Below are positions 1-8,597 of a stretch of 64,000 bases of DNA, in pieces. Each line of letters begins with the position of its first letter. Position 1 is the stretch's first letter. Position numbers and translations under genes: made by a program. The stretch comes from Baekduia alba (GTDB lineage Bacteria > Actinomycetota > Thermoleophilia > Solirubrobacterales > Solirubrobacteraceae), in NCBI RefSeq assembly GCF_028416635.1, contig NZ_CP114013.1:4402001-4466000 (forward strand), written 5' to 3'. Below the pieces are notes generated by a model. The model was given only the letters and a program-made list of their open reading frames with translations. It had not been told where the DNA came from and ran no database searches.

Positions 1-948
1 GCCCGCGATCGTGATCCCGTCGGCGTAGCGCTCGAACGTGCGTGGGTCGATGTAGGACGCCCGCGCGACCGCCGGCGTGTTGCCGAGGTAGTACGCGACC
101 TCCTTGACCACGCGCGCCATCGCGCGCTTGCGGGCGGTCTTGGTGTCGGGGACGGGCGAGACGGCGAAGCCGACCGAGGCCAGCACGGTCGCGCCCCAGG
201 TCCGGAAGTCCTTGGCGCTGACGTCGGCGCCGGTGGCGTCCTTCAGCCAGGCGTTGATGTCGGGCGACTTGACGTCGACCCACGGCCCGCGCGCCGAGTT
301 CCTGTAGGCCAACAGCTCATCGCCGCCGCCGCGACGCTGCTTGAGCTTGCAGATGTCGCCGCCCAGCGCCGGGTCGACGACCGCCTGCACACGGCGCTTG
401 CTGTGCTTGGCCGGGTAGTCGAAGTAGAGGACGCCGTCGCGCACGCGGACGTGGCGCTTCTTCATGGTGGCCAACCCGTAGGTCTCGTTCGTGACCGCGT
501 AGTCCTCGGAGCCGATGCGGAAGAAGCCGCGATCGAGGAGGCGCACGGCGAGCGCGAGGACGTGGTCCTGCGAGTAGTCGGCGCGCGCCAGGCCCTCCTC
601 TACCCGCGCGCGCAGGCGGGGGAGCGTGCGCGCGAAGGTGACCATGTCGTCGAACTTGATCTGGTCGCGGCGCTCGCGCCAGCGCGGGTGGTAGAGGTAC
701 TGCTTGCGGCCGCGCTGGTCGACGCCGGTCGCCTGGATGTGGCCGCCGGGATAGGGGCAGATCCACACGTCCTGCCACGCGGGCGGGATGACGAGCTCCT
801 GGACCCGGGTCAGGACCTCGGCCTCCACCACGCGCTCGCCGTCGGGGTCGACGATCGAGAAGCCGCGGCCGCGCCGGACGCGCCGCAGGCCGGGGCCGGA
901 GCAGTCGACCTTCTTCAGGCGCGGTGCGCGGAGCGTCGTCGTGGCCAT
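1..948 (-). CDS. DNA topoisomerase IB, C-terminally truncated by the window edge
   Basis: Type IB topoisomerases relax supercoils through a 3'-phosphotyrosyl intermediate. The reading frame starts at the ATG at 948 and stays open to base 1. It shows the poxvirus-like bacterial family pattern: an N-terminal WICPYPGGHIQATG block, then IGSEDYA..ETYGLAT, KDFRTWGA (catalytic Arg/Lys region) near residue 260, and the nucleophile region RASYIDP near residue 300. The last few dozen residues lie outside the window. Ku ends 40 bp upstream on the same strand, so both may be one DNA-repair transcript. Family assignment is firm. Confidence 0.93.
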   Translation of the reverse strand, partial: MATTTLRAPRLKKVDCSGPGLRRVRRGRGFSIVDPDGERVVEAEVLTRVQELVIPPAWQDVWICPYPGGHIQATGVDQRGRKQYLYHPRWRERRDQIKFDDMVTFARTLPRLRARVEEGLARADYSQDHVLALAVRLLDRGFFRIGSEDYAVTNETYGLATMKKRHVRVRDGVLYFDYPAKHSKRRVQAVVDPALGGDICKLKQRRGGGDELLAYRNSARGPWVDVKSPDINAWLKDATGADVSAKDFRTWGATVLASVGFAVSPVPDTKTARKRAMARVVKEVAYYLGNTPAVARASYIDPRTFERYADGITIAG

Positions 949-988
949 GTGGCACGGGGCGTACCCGGGCCGGCAGCCGCATGATGCG

Positions 989-1879
989 CTACTTCTTGGC
1001 TGCGGACTTGGCCTTCGAAGCGCCCGACTTCGACGCGGCGGGGCGCTTGCGCTTGGGCTGCTCGTCGGCGCCGTCGCCGTCGTCGTCGGTGGTCTTGCGC
1101 ACCGCGTCCAGCGACGCCTTCAAGGCGCTCATGAGGTCCGGGACGGGGGCGGCCTCCTCGGCCTCCTCGGCGATCACGATCTCCTCGCCCGCGGCCTTCT
1201 TCTCGATCATCTCGAGGACGGCCTCGCGGTAGGTGTCGTGGTACTTCTCGGGCTCGAAGTCGCCGGCCAGGGACTCGACCAGCTGCTTGGCGATCGCCAG
1301 CTCGCGGTCGTTGGTCTTGACGTCGTCGGCGCCGGGGATGTCGTCGAGGCGCTCGGGGTCGACGACCTCGTCGGCGAACAGCATCGTGGCCATCTCGAGG
1401 ACGTCGTGGTCCTGGAGCGCGCGGATCGCGACCAGCGACTCCTTCTGGCGGATGACGACCTTGGCGATCGCGACCTTCTCGGTCTCGCGCATCGCCTCGA
1501 GCAGCAGCCGGTAGGGCTTGGCGCCACCGGCCGCCGGCGCCAGGTAGTACGGGTGGTCGTAGAAGATCGGGTCGATCTCGGCGAGGTCGACGAAGTCCTC
1601 GATGTCGATGGTCTTCGTCTTCGCCGGCTGGACGGACTCCAGCTCTCCCGGCTCGATCACGACGTAGCGATCGCTCGCGATCTCATAGCCCTTGACGAGA
1701 TCCTCGAAGTTGACCTCCTCGCCCGTGGACGCATCCACCCGCTTCTGCGCGATCCGCGAGCCCGTCTTGGCGTTGAGCTGGTTGAAGCGGACCGTCTTGC
1801 GGTTGACCGCGCTGTACAGCTTGACGGGCACGGTGACGAGCCCGAAGCTGATGGCGCCGGTCCAGATCGAACGGGGCAT
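989..1879 (-). CDS. ku: Non-homologous end joining protein Ku
   Basis: Bacterial Ku forms a ring-shaped homodimer on double-strand break ends and recruits ligase D. The protein (296 aa) begins with the diagnostic PRSIWTGAISFGLVTVPV block, carries the Ku core (YEIASDRYVVIEPGE; YYLAPA; MLFADEV) and ends in a Lys/Ala/Ser-rich basic tail (KRKRPAASKS..AKSAAKK), typical of actinobacterial Ku and thought to help DNA binding. The ATG at 1879 was chosen over an upstream GTG because family members start here. No ligD is visible in the window. Confidence 0.95.
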   Translation of the reverse strand: MPRSIWTGAISFGLVTVPVKLYSAVNRKTVRFNQLNAKTGSRIAQKRVDASTGEEVNFEDLVKGYEIASDRYVVIEPGELESVQPAKTKTIDIEDFVDLAEIDPIFYDHPYYLAPAAGGAKPYRLLLEAMRETEKVAIAKVVIRQKESLVAIRALQDHDVLEMATMLFADEVVDPERLDDIPGADDVKTNDRELAIAKQLVESLAGDFEPEKYHDTYREAVLEMIEKKAAGEEIVIAEEAEEAAPVPDLMSALKASLDAVRKTTDDDGDGADEQPKRKRPAASKSGASKAKSAAKK

Positions 1880-1952
1880 GGACCCGCAAGTGTGCCCGAC
1901 GGGAGGCGCTTTGCACACCTCCCGCAGGCATTCTTGCGCCTGCTAGCGGTGG

Positions 1953-2519
1953 CTAGGCGTGCTGCGCGGCGTGCTTGCCCTCGGCGATCTCCTCGACCAT
2001 CTTGGCGTTGAACGCCGTCAGGTCGTCGGGCTTGCGCGAGGTCACGAGGCCTCCGTCGACGACGACCTGCTCGTCGACCCAGGTGGCGCCGGCGTTGCGG
2101 ATGTCGGTCTGCAGCGACGGCCAGGACGTGACCGTCCGGCCATTGAGCACGTCGGCCTCGATCAGCGTCCAGGGCGCGTGGCAGATCGCCGCGACGGGCT
2201 TGCCGGCGGCGAAGAACGCGCGGACGAAGGCGACCGCCTCCGGATGCGTGCGCAGGTTGTCGGGGTTCGCGACGCCGCCGGGGAGCATCAGCGCGTCGTA
2301 GTCGGCGGCGTCGGCGTCGCCCACGGCCCGATCGACCGGAAACGCGTCGGCCTTGTCGAGGTGGTTGAAGGCCTGCGCCTCGCCGGCTTCGGGAGCGAGC
2401 AGCTCCACGGTGGCCCCGGCGTCCTGGAGCGCCTTGCGCGGCTCGGTGAGCTCGACCTGCTCGATGCCCTCGTTGGCGACGAGGATCGCGACCTTCTTGT
2501 CTTTGAGGGTGTCGGCCAT
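1953..2519 (-). CDS. DJ-1/PfpI family protein (general stress protein 18-like)
   Basis: DJ-1/PfpI proteins are small cytoplasmic enzymes with a nucleophilic-elbow cysteine; members act as glyoxalase/deglycase-like or stress proteins. The 188-residue frame starts at ATG 2519 with ADTLKDKKVAILVANEG and contains the acidic residue of the triad (ANEGIEQVE) and the elbow AICHAPW with the conserved Cys followed by His. It lies back to back with the ferritin-like gene, with only 17 bp between the two start codons, which suggests a shared stress-inducible promoter region. The precise substrate is unknown. Confidence 0.9.
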   Translation of the reverse strand: MADTLKDKKVAILVANEGIEQVELTEPRKALQDAGATVELLAPEAGEAQAFNHLDKADAFPVDRAVGDADAADYDALMLPGGVANPDNLRTHPEAVAFVRAFFAAGKPVAAICHAPWTLIEADVLNGRTVTSWPSLQTDIRNAGATWVDEQVVVDGGLVTSRKPDDLTAFNAKMVEEIAEGKHAAQHA

Positions 2520-2536
2520 GGGGTAGTGCTCACCGC

Positions 2537-2920
2537 ATGGCGACAACGCGAAACGCGAGTCAGGGCATCCTGGCCGACGACAAGACCACCGAGCGCGAGA
2601 GCATCGTCAAGATGCTCGAGAAGGCCTACTGGATGGAGATCGAGACGGTGATGTCCTACATCTCGAACTCGATCAACCCGGACGGCGTCCGCGCGCAGGA
2701 GATCATCGAGTCGCTCAACCAGGACATCCAGGAGGAGCTCGGCCACGCGCAGCAGTTCGCGGCGCGCATCAAGGAGCTCTACGGGGTCGTCCCCGGCTCG
2801 ATGGGCTTCACGGCGCAGCAGACCTACCTGCAGCCGCCCGAGCCCCAGCCACCACGTACGGGTATCGCTGAGGCCTGGCCCCAGTATCTATGCGGGTTCG
2901 CGGTGGGTCAGTTGCTGTGA
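2537..2920 (+). pseudogene. Ferritin-like protein, 5' half, interrupted by the integrative element
   Basis: Residues 1-104 are a ferritin-like four-helix bundle N-terminus: KMLEKAYWMEIETVMSYIS supplies the first helix with metal-ligand Glu and EELGHAQQFAARI the second with the Glu..His pair. After codon 104 (Gln, 2846-2848) the frame runs into foreign DNA and adds 23 unrelated residues before a stop. The missing two helices (VIEAETGAIEHYN and ILRDEEGHRRLFEGYL) are encoded at 48447-48647. Joining the two parts restores a 170-aa frame, the usual length of this family. As it stands this copy should not fold into a ferroxidase. Confidence 0.93.
2826..2848 (+). other. Left attachment site (attL core) of the ICE, inside the ferritin-like gene
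   Basis: This 23-bp stretch matches 48424-48446 at 19 of 23 positions, with identical blocks ACCTGC, CCGCCCG and CCCCAG, and the similarity stops abruptly at 2849. On the right side the same bases are the anticodon-to-T-arm part of a tRNA-Pro fragment. The ferritin gene therefore contains a chance tRNA-Pro-like sequence that could act as a secondary attB. The crossover probably lies in CCCCAG (2843-2848), which corresponds to the tRNA anticodon loop. Confidence 0.8.
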
Positions 2921-2929
2921 GTTGCGCTC

Positions 2930-2953
2930 AATTTGGTCCGCGAATTGTTCCGC
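2930..2953 (+). repeat. Left-end tandem 12-bp repeats, putative integrase arm sites
   Basis: Two adjacent 12-mers, AATTTGGTCCGC and GAATTGTTCCGC, lie 81 bp inside the left junction. They match the perfect tandem pair at 48316-48339 with the same 12-bp pitch and orientation on this strand. Tyrosine integrases of ICEs and phages bind such arm sites flanking the core. The assignment is inferred from position and repetition. Confidence 0.6.
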
Positions 2954-3070
2954 GGCCTCTGGGTGGCGCGTGGGCGATCTGAGCGGCTTGGCTCACAACA
3001 TTTCGCTGGCAGCGCTACCGGGTCGGACCGAACGCGAGATCGACCGCGGCTGCGACTGCCCGGCCCGCTC

Positions 3071-5630
3071 TCATCGCGCGGACCGCGGTGCCTGACCCCA
3101 GTGACCGACGAAAGCCCGGTCGTTGAGGTGCTCGTGCGCCAACCGCCGGCCGACCGCCTTGGGGTCGTTGAACGTCTGGCCGTCCGCGACCGACGTGGCG
3201 AATCGCTGAACCGCCTGGCGGAGCTCAGCCAGCTTCTCGAACGTGATGATCCGCGCGCGCGGCGGCGCGACAGCATCGCCCTTCAGCACACGGGAAGGAT
3301 GGATCAGCACGGGCGTGACGGTCTGGGACCCGATGCCCTCGTACTTCTCACCAAACCAAGCCATCGAGTGGCCCAGCTGCGCAACGTCGCTGCGCGGGAT
3401 CGCGTCGGTAGTGGCGCCGCTCTTGCACTCGATGACCAGCGAAGCGCCGCCTCCGATCCACAGGTCGTCCGGGCCGTTGCCCGTATCACGTTCGGGCCGA
3501 TGGGCGGCGAAACCGAGATGAAGGCCGAGATCACACACCGCCTGCTCGAATGCCTTGACACGGTCAGGATCCGGGTCGGGCTCGAGGTCGGCGAGCAACG
3601 CGTTCACCGCGACCAGGAGCTGCTTGCCGTCCTTATACCGTTCGCCGAGCAGCGACGCAGCGGCCTCGGCCTGCTCCCCCGGCGAGCGCAGCGGCACGTA
3701 TGCGATGCCGCCTGGCTTGGGCAGCACGCGATTGTCGCTGACCGCCGAGACCTGCAGCTCCTGGGCACCGGGGCGCATCAGCGAAATGCAAGTAGGTGGC
3801 TGCCTCCTGCTTGAGTACCCCGCGCAAGGCGAGGTCGTCCGTGTCGCCGAACACGGCCCGCAGGCGGTTGCGGGCCTCGACGTACTGCTGGCGCTGGGCC
3901 AGCTCGAAGGCCTCGCGTTCGGCCAGCGCAATCGGAGAGATCGCTACTTCGGCGGGGTAAGCCAGACCGACGATCGCGTTGCGGCTCGCCGTGACCCAGT
4001 CCGCGTCACGCTCGAGGCATAAGTCGATGGCGCCGTCGAGGTCCTCGAACGATCCTTCACGCAGCTGATCGGCGATGTCGTCGCTTAGGTCGAGCTGCGC
4101 ACCGGTCGCGGGGCTGAACCAGGCCCGCGCCGTCGGCTTGTGCAGCCTGCCGGTGAGCCGACGGCCAAGCAGGATGACCACGCAGTGGTCATCGTTCGAG
4201 CGGATCCCGCGGCCCATGCCCTGCTCGATGCGCTGGATCTGCCGGCCAAGAAGCGCATCACTCTGATCGAGCCACTGACCATCCAGCCGGTCGAGCTCAC
4301 CGCGCGCCTCCGGGAGCCCGTCCAGAACGAGGATCCGGCACGCGTCGCCGGGCAGGTCGATGCCGTCGTACTTGTTGACGAGCACTACGAGCCCGACGAG
4401 GTCCTCGCGAAGCTCGGCGAGGCCTGCCTGCAGCGTGTCGGCCCGGTGGATCGCGCTGGCAACGTCTCGCCAGAACTCGGCCCGGCGCTCGGACGGCACG
4501 ATCACGACAACGTTAACGGTCTTCGCCCGCTCGACGAGGAAGTCGCGGATGGCCTCGTCGCTCGTGCCCGGGAACGTGTCCTGTGGGGTGAGGATCATCC
4601 TGTCGCCCAAGTCGTCGGCCTTCTTCGGGGTGATCGGCCGGTGGATGCTCTCCGCGTCGGCGCCGAAGTGGGTGACGAGGATGCTGTCATCGGCCAGCGT
4701 CGCCGTGAGGTAGATGCGACGCTTGGCCCGCACGAAGGACGGGATCACATCGACCGGCACGCAGGGCGGCGCGATCTCCAAGGCCCCCGACGAGACCGCG
4801 ACCCGGCAGTACGGAAGCGTGTCGGCCACGAGCGGCCACACGAACCCGAAGTCTTTCTCGTCGCGGTGCGGATGGAGGATGTCGACAATCTCGGTCTGCT
4901 TCGCCGCCCACGACCAGAAGGGGATCGCCATCAGCGCCGACATGTCGCCCTGCCCGAGGTCGGCGTAGGTCGTCGGCGACTGCTCGCGCAAGATCGGCCC
5001 GAAGAGCTCAAGCAGCGCCTCGTACGCGGCGTGATCGCTCTTGAGGCGCAGCGTGAACTTCTCATTTACCGTCGCCAGACAGGCGTGCGCGTCGTCGATG
5101 AGGATGGCGCCGAGGTCGACCACGTCCCGAGCCCCACCCCGGACGCCGAAGACCGAGCGGCCGTTGAAGAGCTTGTGGATGTTGGTAACGAGGATCGCGC
5201 GGCCCCGGAGGAAGTCGCGGTCGCCCGGCTCGGTGGTCGTCGCGATGCCGAGGCGTGCGGCCTCGTCCAGCACCTGCTGTGACAGGTAGATGTCGGGCGT
5301 GAGGAACGTCGCCGGCGCAACGCCTTCTGCGAGGCAGGACTGGAGCATGACGAGCCCGACAATGGTCTTCCCGCCGCCGGTGTTCATCTTGACCACTAGG
5401 TCGTTCTCGCCCCGTCGGTCGTGCCATGCCTCCCAGACCTCGGACTGCACGTCCCGCGGATAGTTGTAGCCCTTGACCTTGGCCGGAAGCGTCGTGAAGA
5501 TCCCCCGGGGGTCCATCGTCACGGCGGCACTGGCCGGCTTTCGAATACGGGAGAGGTCGAGGCCGCTCATCGCTACGACGATATCGAGCCTTGGTCGCGC
5601 CTCGGCGGGGGTCGCCAGGAGGCTCGTCAT
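3071..5630 (-). pseudogene. Superfamily 2 helicase with C-terminal PD-(D/E)XK-like nuclease domain, one-base frameshift
   Basis: The first part (start ATG 5630, preceded by GGTGGG) is a DEAD/DEAH-type helicase: motif I MNTGGGKTI near residue 82, motif II IDDAH near 178, motif III LTATLADD, motif VI QRIEQGMGRGIR. The last part, in another frame, reads GPDDLWIGGGASLVIECKSG, a typical D..ExK nuclease core. A run of four G at 3770-3773 separates the frames. Removing one base gives a continuous 852-residue protein, so the frameshift is either an inactivating mutation or a homopolymer sequencing error. Helicase-nuclease fusions like this occur in anti-phage loci; the exact family is not recognised. 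It is the first gene inside the left end. Confidence 0.75.
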
Positions 5631-5946
5631 GTCCCACCCGTCGGCGCTTGTAGCGCTACACGCCAACGGCGACCCAAGCGGCGCCGGTCGTCGTCGCACG
5701 CGGACGCGGTTACCTCGGAGGTCTCCTCACTCCGCTGAACGAGACGTGCCCGTCCGCGCATGATTTCCGTCCATGGTTTGCTCCGTGGACTATCGCGTGA
5801 CGTACCCACCGATCGTCCATTCGCGCCGAGGGTGCCGGCGAGACGAGCAGCGCCTGACATCCATGAGCGCGCCTCCGCCTCGTTGGCTCCTTGAACAGAA
5901 CCTCCCCCGTCCCCTTGGCGTCCGTGCCGTACGCCACCCTTCATAC

Positions 5947-7191
5947 ATGCCGAGGGTTCCGACGCGTTTCTCATCGCACCATCCGCAACCGGATGGCCGC
6001 GCGATGGTGCTGTTCGTCGGCAACAGCGGCGGCGTCGATCTCGGCATCCTCGATCGCCGCGTCACGAACACGATCGCCAAGCCGCTCGTCTTCGCCAAGT
6101 CGAGCGAGGACTTCATCGCCGAGGCACATGATTCCGGACTCGGCGTCGTTCTGCCGGGGGAAGCGTGGCGCAACCAGCTTCCGATCGGGCACCCGAAGCG
6201 CGCAGGCGCCTTCAAAGACGTGCAGTACGCGTTGAAGGACCAACTGGACATCAGCGCCGCGCCGCTCAGCCCCGACTTCGTCGCCGAGTTCTCCGGGCAC
6301 TACCTTGAGGAGCAGCTCACGGCGCGTGCCACGTTGACGACCACACCCGGCCATGTTCACGACATCGAGGGCGGGGTCGGTCGCGAAAACGACCTTGCGC
6401 TCGCCGAGGCCATGTCGAAGGACTTCCTGAGTCGCCGAGCCCATCATCCCGTGGGCGAAGGGGGCCTCTCCCGGACCCTGTTCGCCTCCATCTTTGTGCA
6501 CGGTCGACTTCTCATCGACGCCGTCCCATCCCTCATCGACGCGTACGCGAGCATCCGGGTCGGCGGCTATTGGGTCGTTGTCGTCAATTGCAGCGGAACG
6601 CGCCAGGAGCTGGCGGCCGTCAGCGACCTCGTGGTCGGCCTCGAAGCGCGGACGGGTCGGCCGTCGGTCGTCTCGGGTGCTGGGCCCGCTCAGCTCACGC
6701 TCCCGCCTTACGGCGCCGCGGCCACCTGCACCGGTGTCAATGGCGTCGGCTTCTCCTACCCGCCGCCGGACTGGGCGGAGGTCAAGCGCAAGCGAGCCCA
6801 AACCAAGGGCAACAAGAAGGACCCGGGCATCGCCGTCCCCCCATGGCACCGCGAAGCGCTGGCCAACCTGCCGCTGGGCCTCAAGTGGGCCGAGCGCCGA
6901 GCCGAGCTCTTCCGCCGCTGGCCGTGTGACTGCGGCGCTCACGAGCGAGATCAACCGCCAGCGCCGAGCGAGGTCCGCACCCACAACCTGATCTGCGGCC
7001 AGCGCGACGCCGCCGGCATCTTCCTGCCCGCCGCCGATGCGGGACGCGCGGAGCTCGCGCGGCGCATCAACGAGGCCAGTGCCGTCCGTGCCGCCACAGG
7101 GATGACCCGCCTCGGCGCCTCTTGGCGCGGTGCCGCCTTCGCGCACCGGCGGCGCGTGGACGACGAGCGGATCGACCAGCCGGGCTCCTAG
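5947..7191 (+). CDS. Hypothetical protein, divergent partner of the helicase-nuclease
   Basis: About 414 residues from ATG 5947; in-frame starts at 5863 and 5773 are possible. It is soluble, without signal peptide or membrane segments. Visible features are a Gly-rich AMVLFVGNSGGVDLG near the start, an alternating hydrophobic stretch GGYWVVVVNCSG followed by VVSGAGPAQLTLPPYG, reminiscent of a beta/alpha barrel, and a possible metal site CDCGAHERD..THNLIC near residue 325. I do not recognise the family. It is transcribed divergently from the helicase-nuclease 316 bp away, so a shared defence role is possible but unproven. Confidence 0.65.
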   Translation: MPRVPTRFSSHHPQPDGRAMVLFVGNSGGVDLGILDRRVTNTIAKPLVFAKSSEDFIAEAHDSGLGVVLPGEAWRNQLPIGHPKRAGAFKDVQYALKDQLDISAAPLSPDFVAEFSGHYLEEQLTARATLTTTPGHVHDIEGGVGRENDLALAEAMSKDFLSRRAHHPVGEGGLSRTLFASIFVHGRLLIDAVPSLIDAYASIRVGGYWVVVVNCSGTRQELAAVSDLVVGLEARTGRPSVVSGAGPAQLTLPPYGAAATCTGVNGVGFSYPPPDWAEVKRKRAQTKGNKKDPGIAVPPWHREALANLPLGLKWAERRAELFRRWPCDCGAHERDQPPAPSEVRTHNLICGQRDAAGIFLPAADAGRAELARRINEASAVRAATGMTRLGASWRGAAFAHRRRVDDERIDQPGS

Positions 7192-7799
7192 ACGGGCGGC
7201 GCAGCTGGGCGCTGCACCAGCTGCCAGGCCGCCCACTCGCCCATCGACTGTCCACCGGTCACAGCGGCGATCTCCCAGTTCAACGCGACGTCAAGCGACC
7301 CGTTAGCCATGCCGCGCCCGACCGCCTCGCTGCCGCGGTTCAGCAGGCGAACTGGGAGCGCGAGAACGCTCGACGAGACGTCTGGCTGCTGGACGAAGCG
7401 CACGTCGCGGTCGCGGGCGCGGATAAGCGCGCGCAGGTAGTCAGCCTCGGGACCGCGCGCCACATGGTCGTGCACAGCGACAGCCGCCGCGCCGTCCAGC
7501 GAGCGAGCGAGCGACTCGGCATCACAGCGGGAGATCTCGCGGATCTGCTCGAGCACGAGCCCGTGCTCGACGACAAGCGCGGTCGCAAGATCAAGAAGTA
7601 GTCCTCGACGCGCGGCCTGCGTCGCGATCTCACGCACGACGGTGACCAGGCTGGGCTGCGCCAAGAATGCGTCCAGCTGCTCACCGGGCCGCCGGACGAT
7701 CTTGAACTCGAACTCCGGCGACTGCTCCACCGCGAGCTCTCCCTCCACAAGGTGCAGATGCGCAGATCGTTGAGGGGTGCCACTCAGCGTGCCGGGCAT
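7188..7799 (-). CDS. Hypothetical protein, 203 aa
   Basis: The frame starts at ATG 7799 (MPGTLSGTPQRSAHLHLVEG) and is soluble and mostly helical, with two acidic helix-rich stretches (VTVVREIATQAARRGLLLDLA; LRALIRARDRDVRFV) and no motif I can assign. It overlaps the end of the previous gene by 4 bp tail to tail. Upstream it faces a small winged-helix gene across the palindrome at 7800-7814, an arrangement typical of a regulator and its target. It could be a toxin-like or defence partner; no function is claimed. Confidence 0.6.
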   Translation of the reverse strand: MPGTLSGTPQRSAHLHLVEGELAVEQSPEFEFKIVRRPGEQLDAFLAQPSLVTVVREIATQAARRGLLLDLATALVVEHGLVLEQIREISRCDAESLARSLDGAAAVAVHDHVARGPEADYLRALIRARDRDVRFVQQPDVSSSVLALPVRLLNRGSEAVGRGMANGSLDVALNWEIAAVTGGQSMGEWAAWQLVQRPAAPPV

Positions 7800-7814
7800 G
7801 GTAAATAGTTTACC
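7800..7814. promoter_or_regulatory. Perfect 15-bp palindrome between divergent genes
   Basis: GGTAAA-TAG-TTTACC is a perfect dyad and strikingly AT-rich for this region. It abuts the start codon of the 203-aa gene on the left and lies one base before the probable GTG start of the winged-helix gene on the right. A likely reading is an operator for the adjacent winged-helix protein, or leaderless start sites for both transcripts. Confidence 0.55.
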
Positions 7815-7815
7815 A

Positions 7816-8133
7816 GTGGGCGACCGCGGACCCAAGCACATTTCCGACCGCGACTGGATCTTCGGATCGCGACCTCGTCGACTCGCGCTCGTCACAATCC
7901 TGGCCCCAGGGCCCGCCCGCCAGGAGTGGTCGCGCGCCGCCCTAGCCGACGCCGCAGAAGTCACACTGCGCGGCATCGATGGCCACCTCGACGGCCTTTG
8001 CCGTCTTGGGCTCATCGAGCAGACCGACATCGGGTATCGCCGGACGAGCCCAATGCCCCCGCTCGCACGGGACCTGCGCCGAGTGCTAGCGCAACTCGAG
8101 GCTGTTGCGGCCGATCAGACTCCGCGGCAATGA
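7816..8133 (+). CDS. Small winged-helix DNA-binding protein
   Basis: About 105 residues from GTG 7816; an ATG at 7798 would overlap the divergent start codon. The central part, RRLALVTILAPGP..WSRAALADAAEVTLRGIDGHLDGLCRLGLIEQTD, has the helix-turn-helix-wing pattern of ArsR/MarR-like folds, with a beta wing GYRRTSP. It lacks Cys/His metal ligands. Its position next to a 15-bp palindrome and divergent to a hypothetical gene suggests local autoregulation. Confidence 0.7.
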   Translation: MGDRGPKHISDRDWIFGSRPRRLALVTILAPGPARQEWSRAALADAAEVTLRGIDGHLDGLCRLGLIEQTDIGYRRTSPMPPLARDLRRVLAQLEAVAADQTPRQ

Positions 8134-8597
8134 AAGGTGCGGCGCTCGTCCCCGACTCGTCAACGAGGTTGGCGAGTTACGCCAACCAACCAAGAATCCC
8201 GTGGCTCTCTACGCCGTGCGCCAGCGCATAACGCTGGTCTCTGTTCCGCGAGCGTGCCGCTCGTGCCGGGGCTCACGCCCGCCGACTACGCGACTGGCGG
8301 CCGATCGTCGCTTCCTCATGTAGGCTCGCGAGCTGTGGCTGCCAACCGTCACAAACTGGCCCGGCTGGAGGAAGCGCGTAAGCGTCGGTCGCGCGGTCGC
8401 GAGTTCGGCGCCGCCTCAACGGGCGATCACCTGAATCAGGCGGCTCCCCCGTCCCAGTTCTTGCCGCAGGTTCCGATCGCCGCTTAGCCGCGATTCGGAG
8501 TCTGAATCATCTACGTACCGACGCACCGGTTCTCGTGAGTTCGGCGCCTGCGCAGTCGCACGGCGTAGGGCCGCCTGTGCCGAACTGTGCCCGGTAT
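8134..8597. other. 464-bp stretch with no firm gene
   Basis: Between the winged-helix gene and the cyclase-like gene I see only one weak small frame (8335-8487). There is no clear terminator, repeat or tRNA. It is AT-richer than its flanks and may simply separate two cargo modules. Confidence 0.5.
8335..8487 (+). CDS. Possible 50-residue basic peptide
   Basis: A GTG-started frame gives VAANRHKLARLEEARKRRS and then a neutral tail. The N-terminal half is a charged amphipathic helix. There is no good ribosome binding site and no recognised family, so it may be spurious. Confidence 0.25.
   Translation: MAANRHKLARLEEARKRRSRGREFGAASTGDHLNQAAPPSQFLPQVPIAA

Noticed and set aside
5947-7191. Queuine-type transglycosylase of a DNA 7-deazaguanine modification cluster
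   Set aside because: The Cys/His cluster and barrel hints are too weak, and no other dpd-type gene is recognisable nearby.
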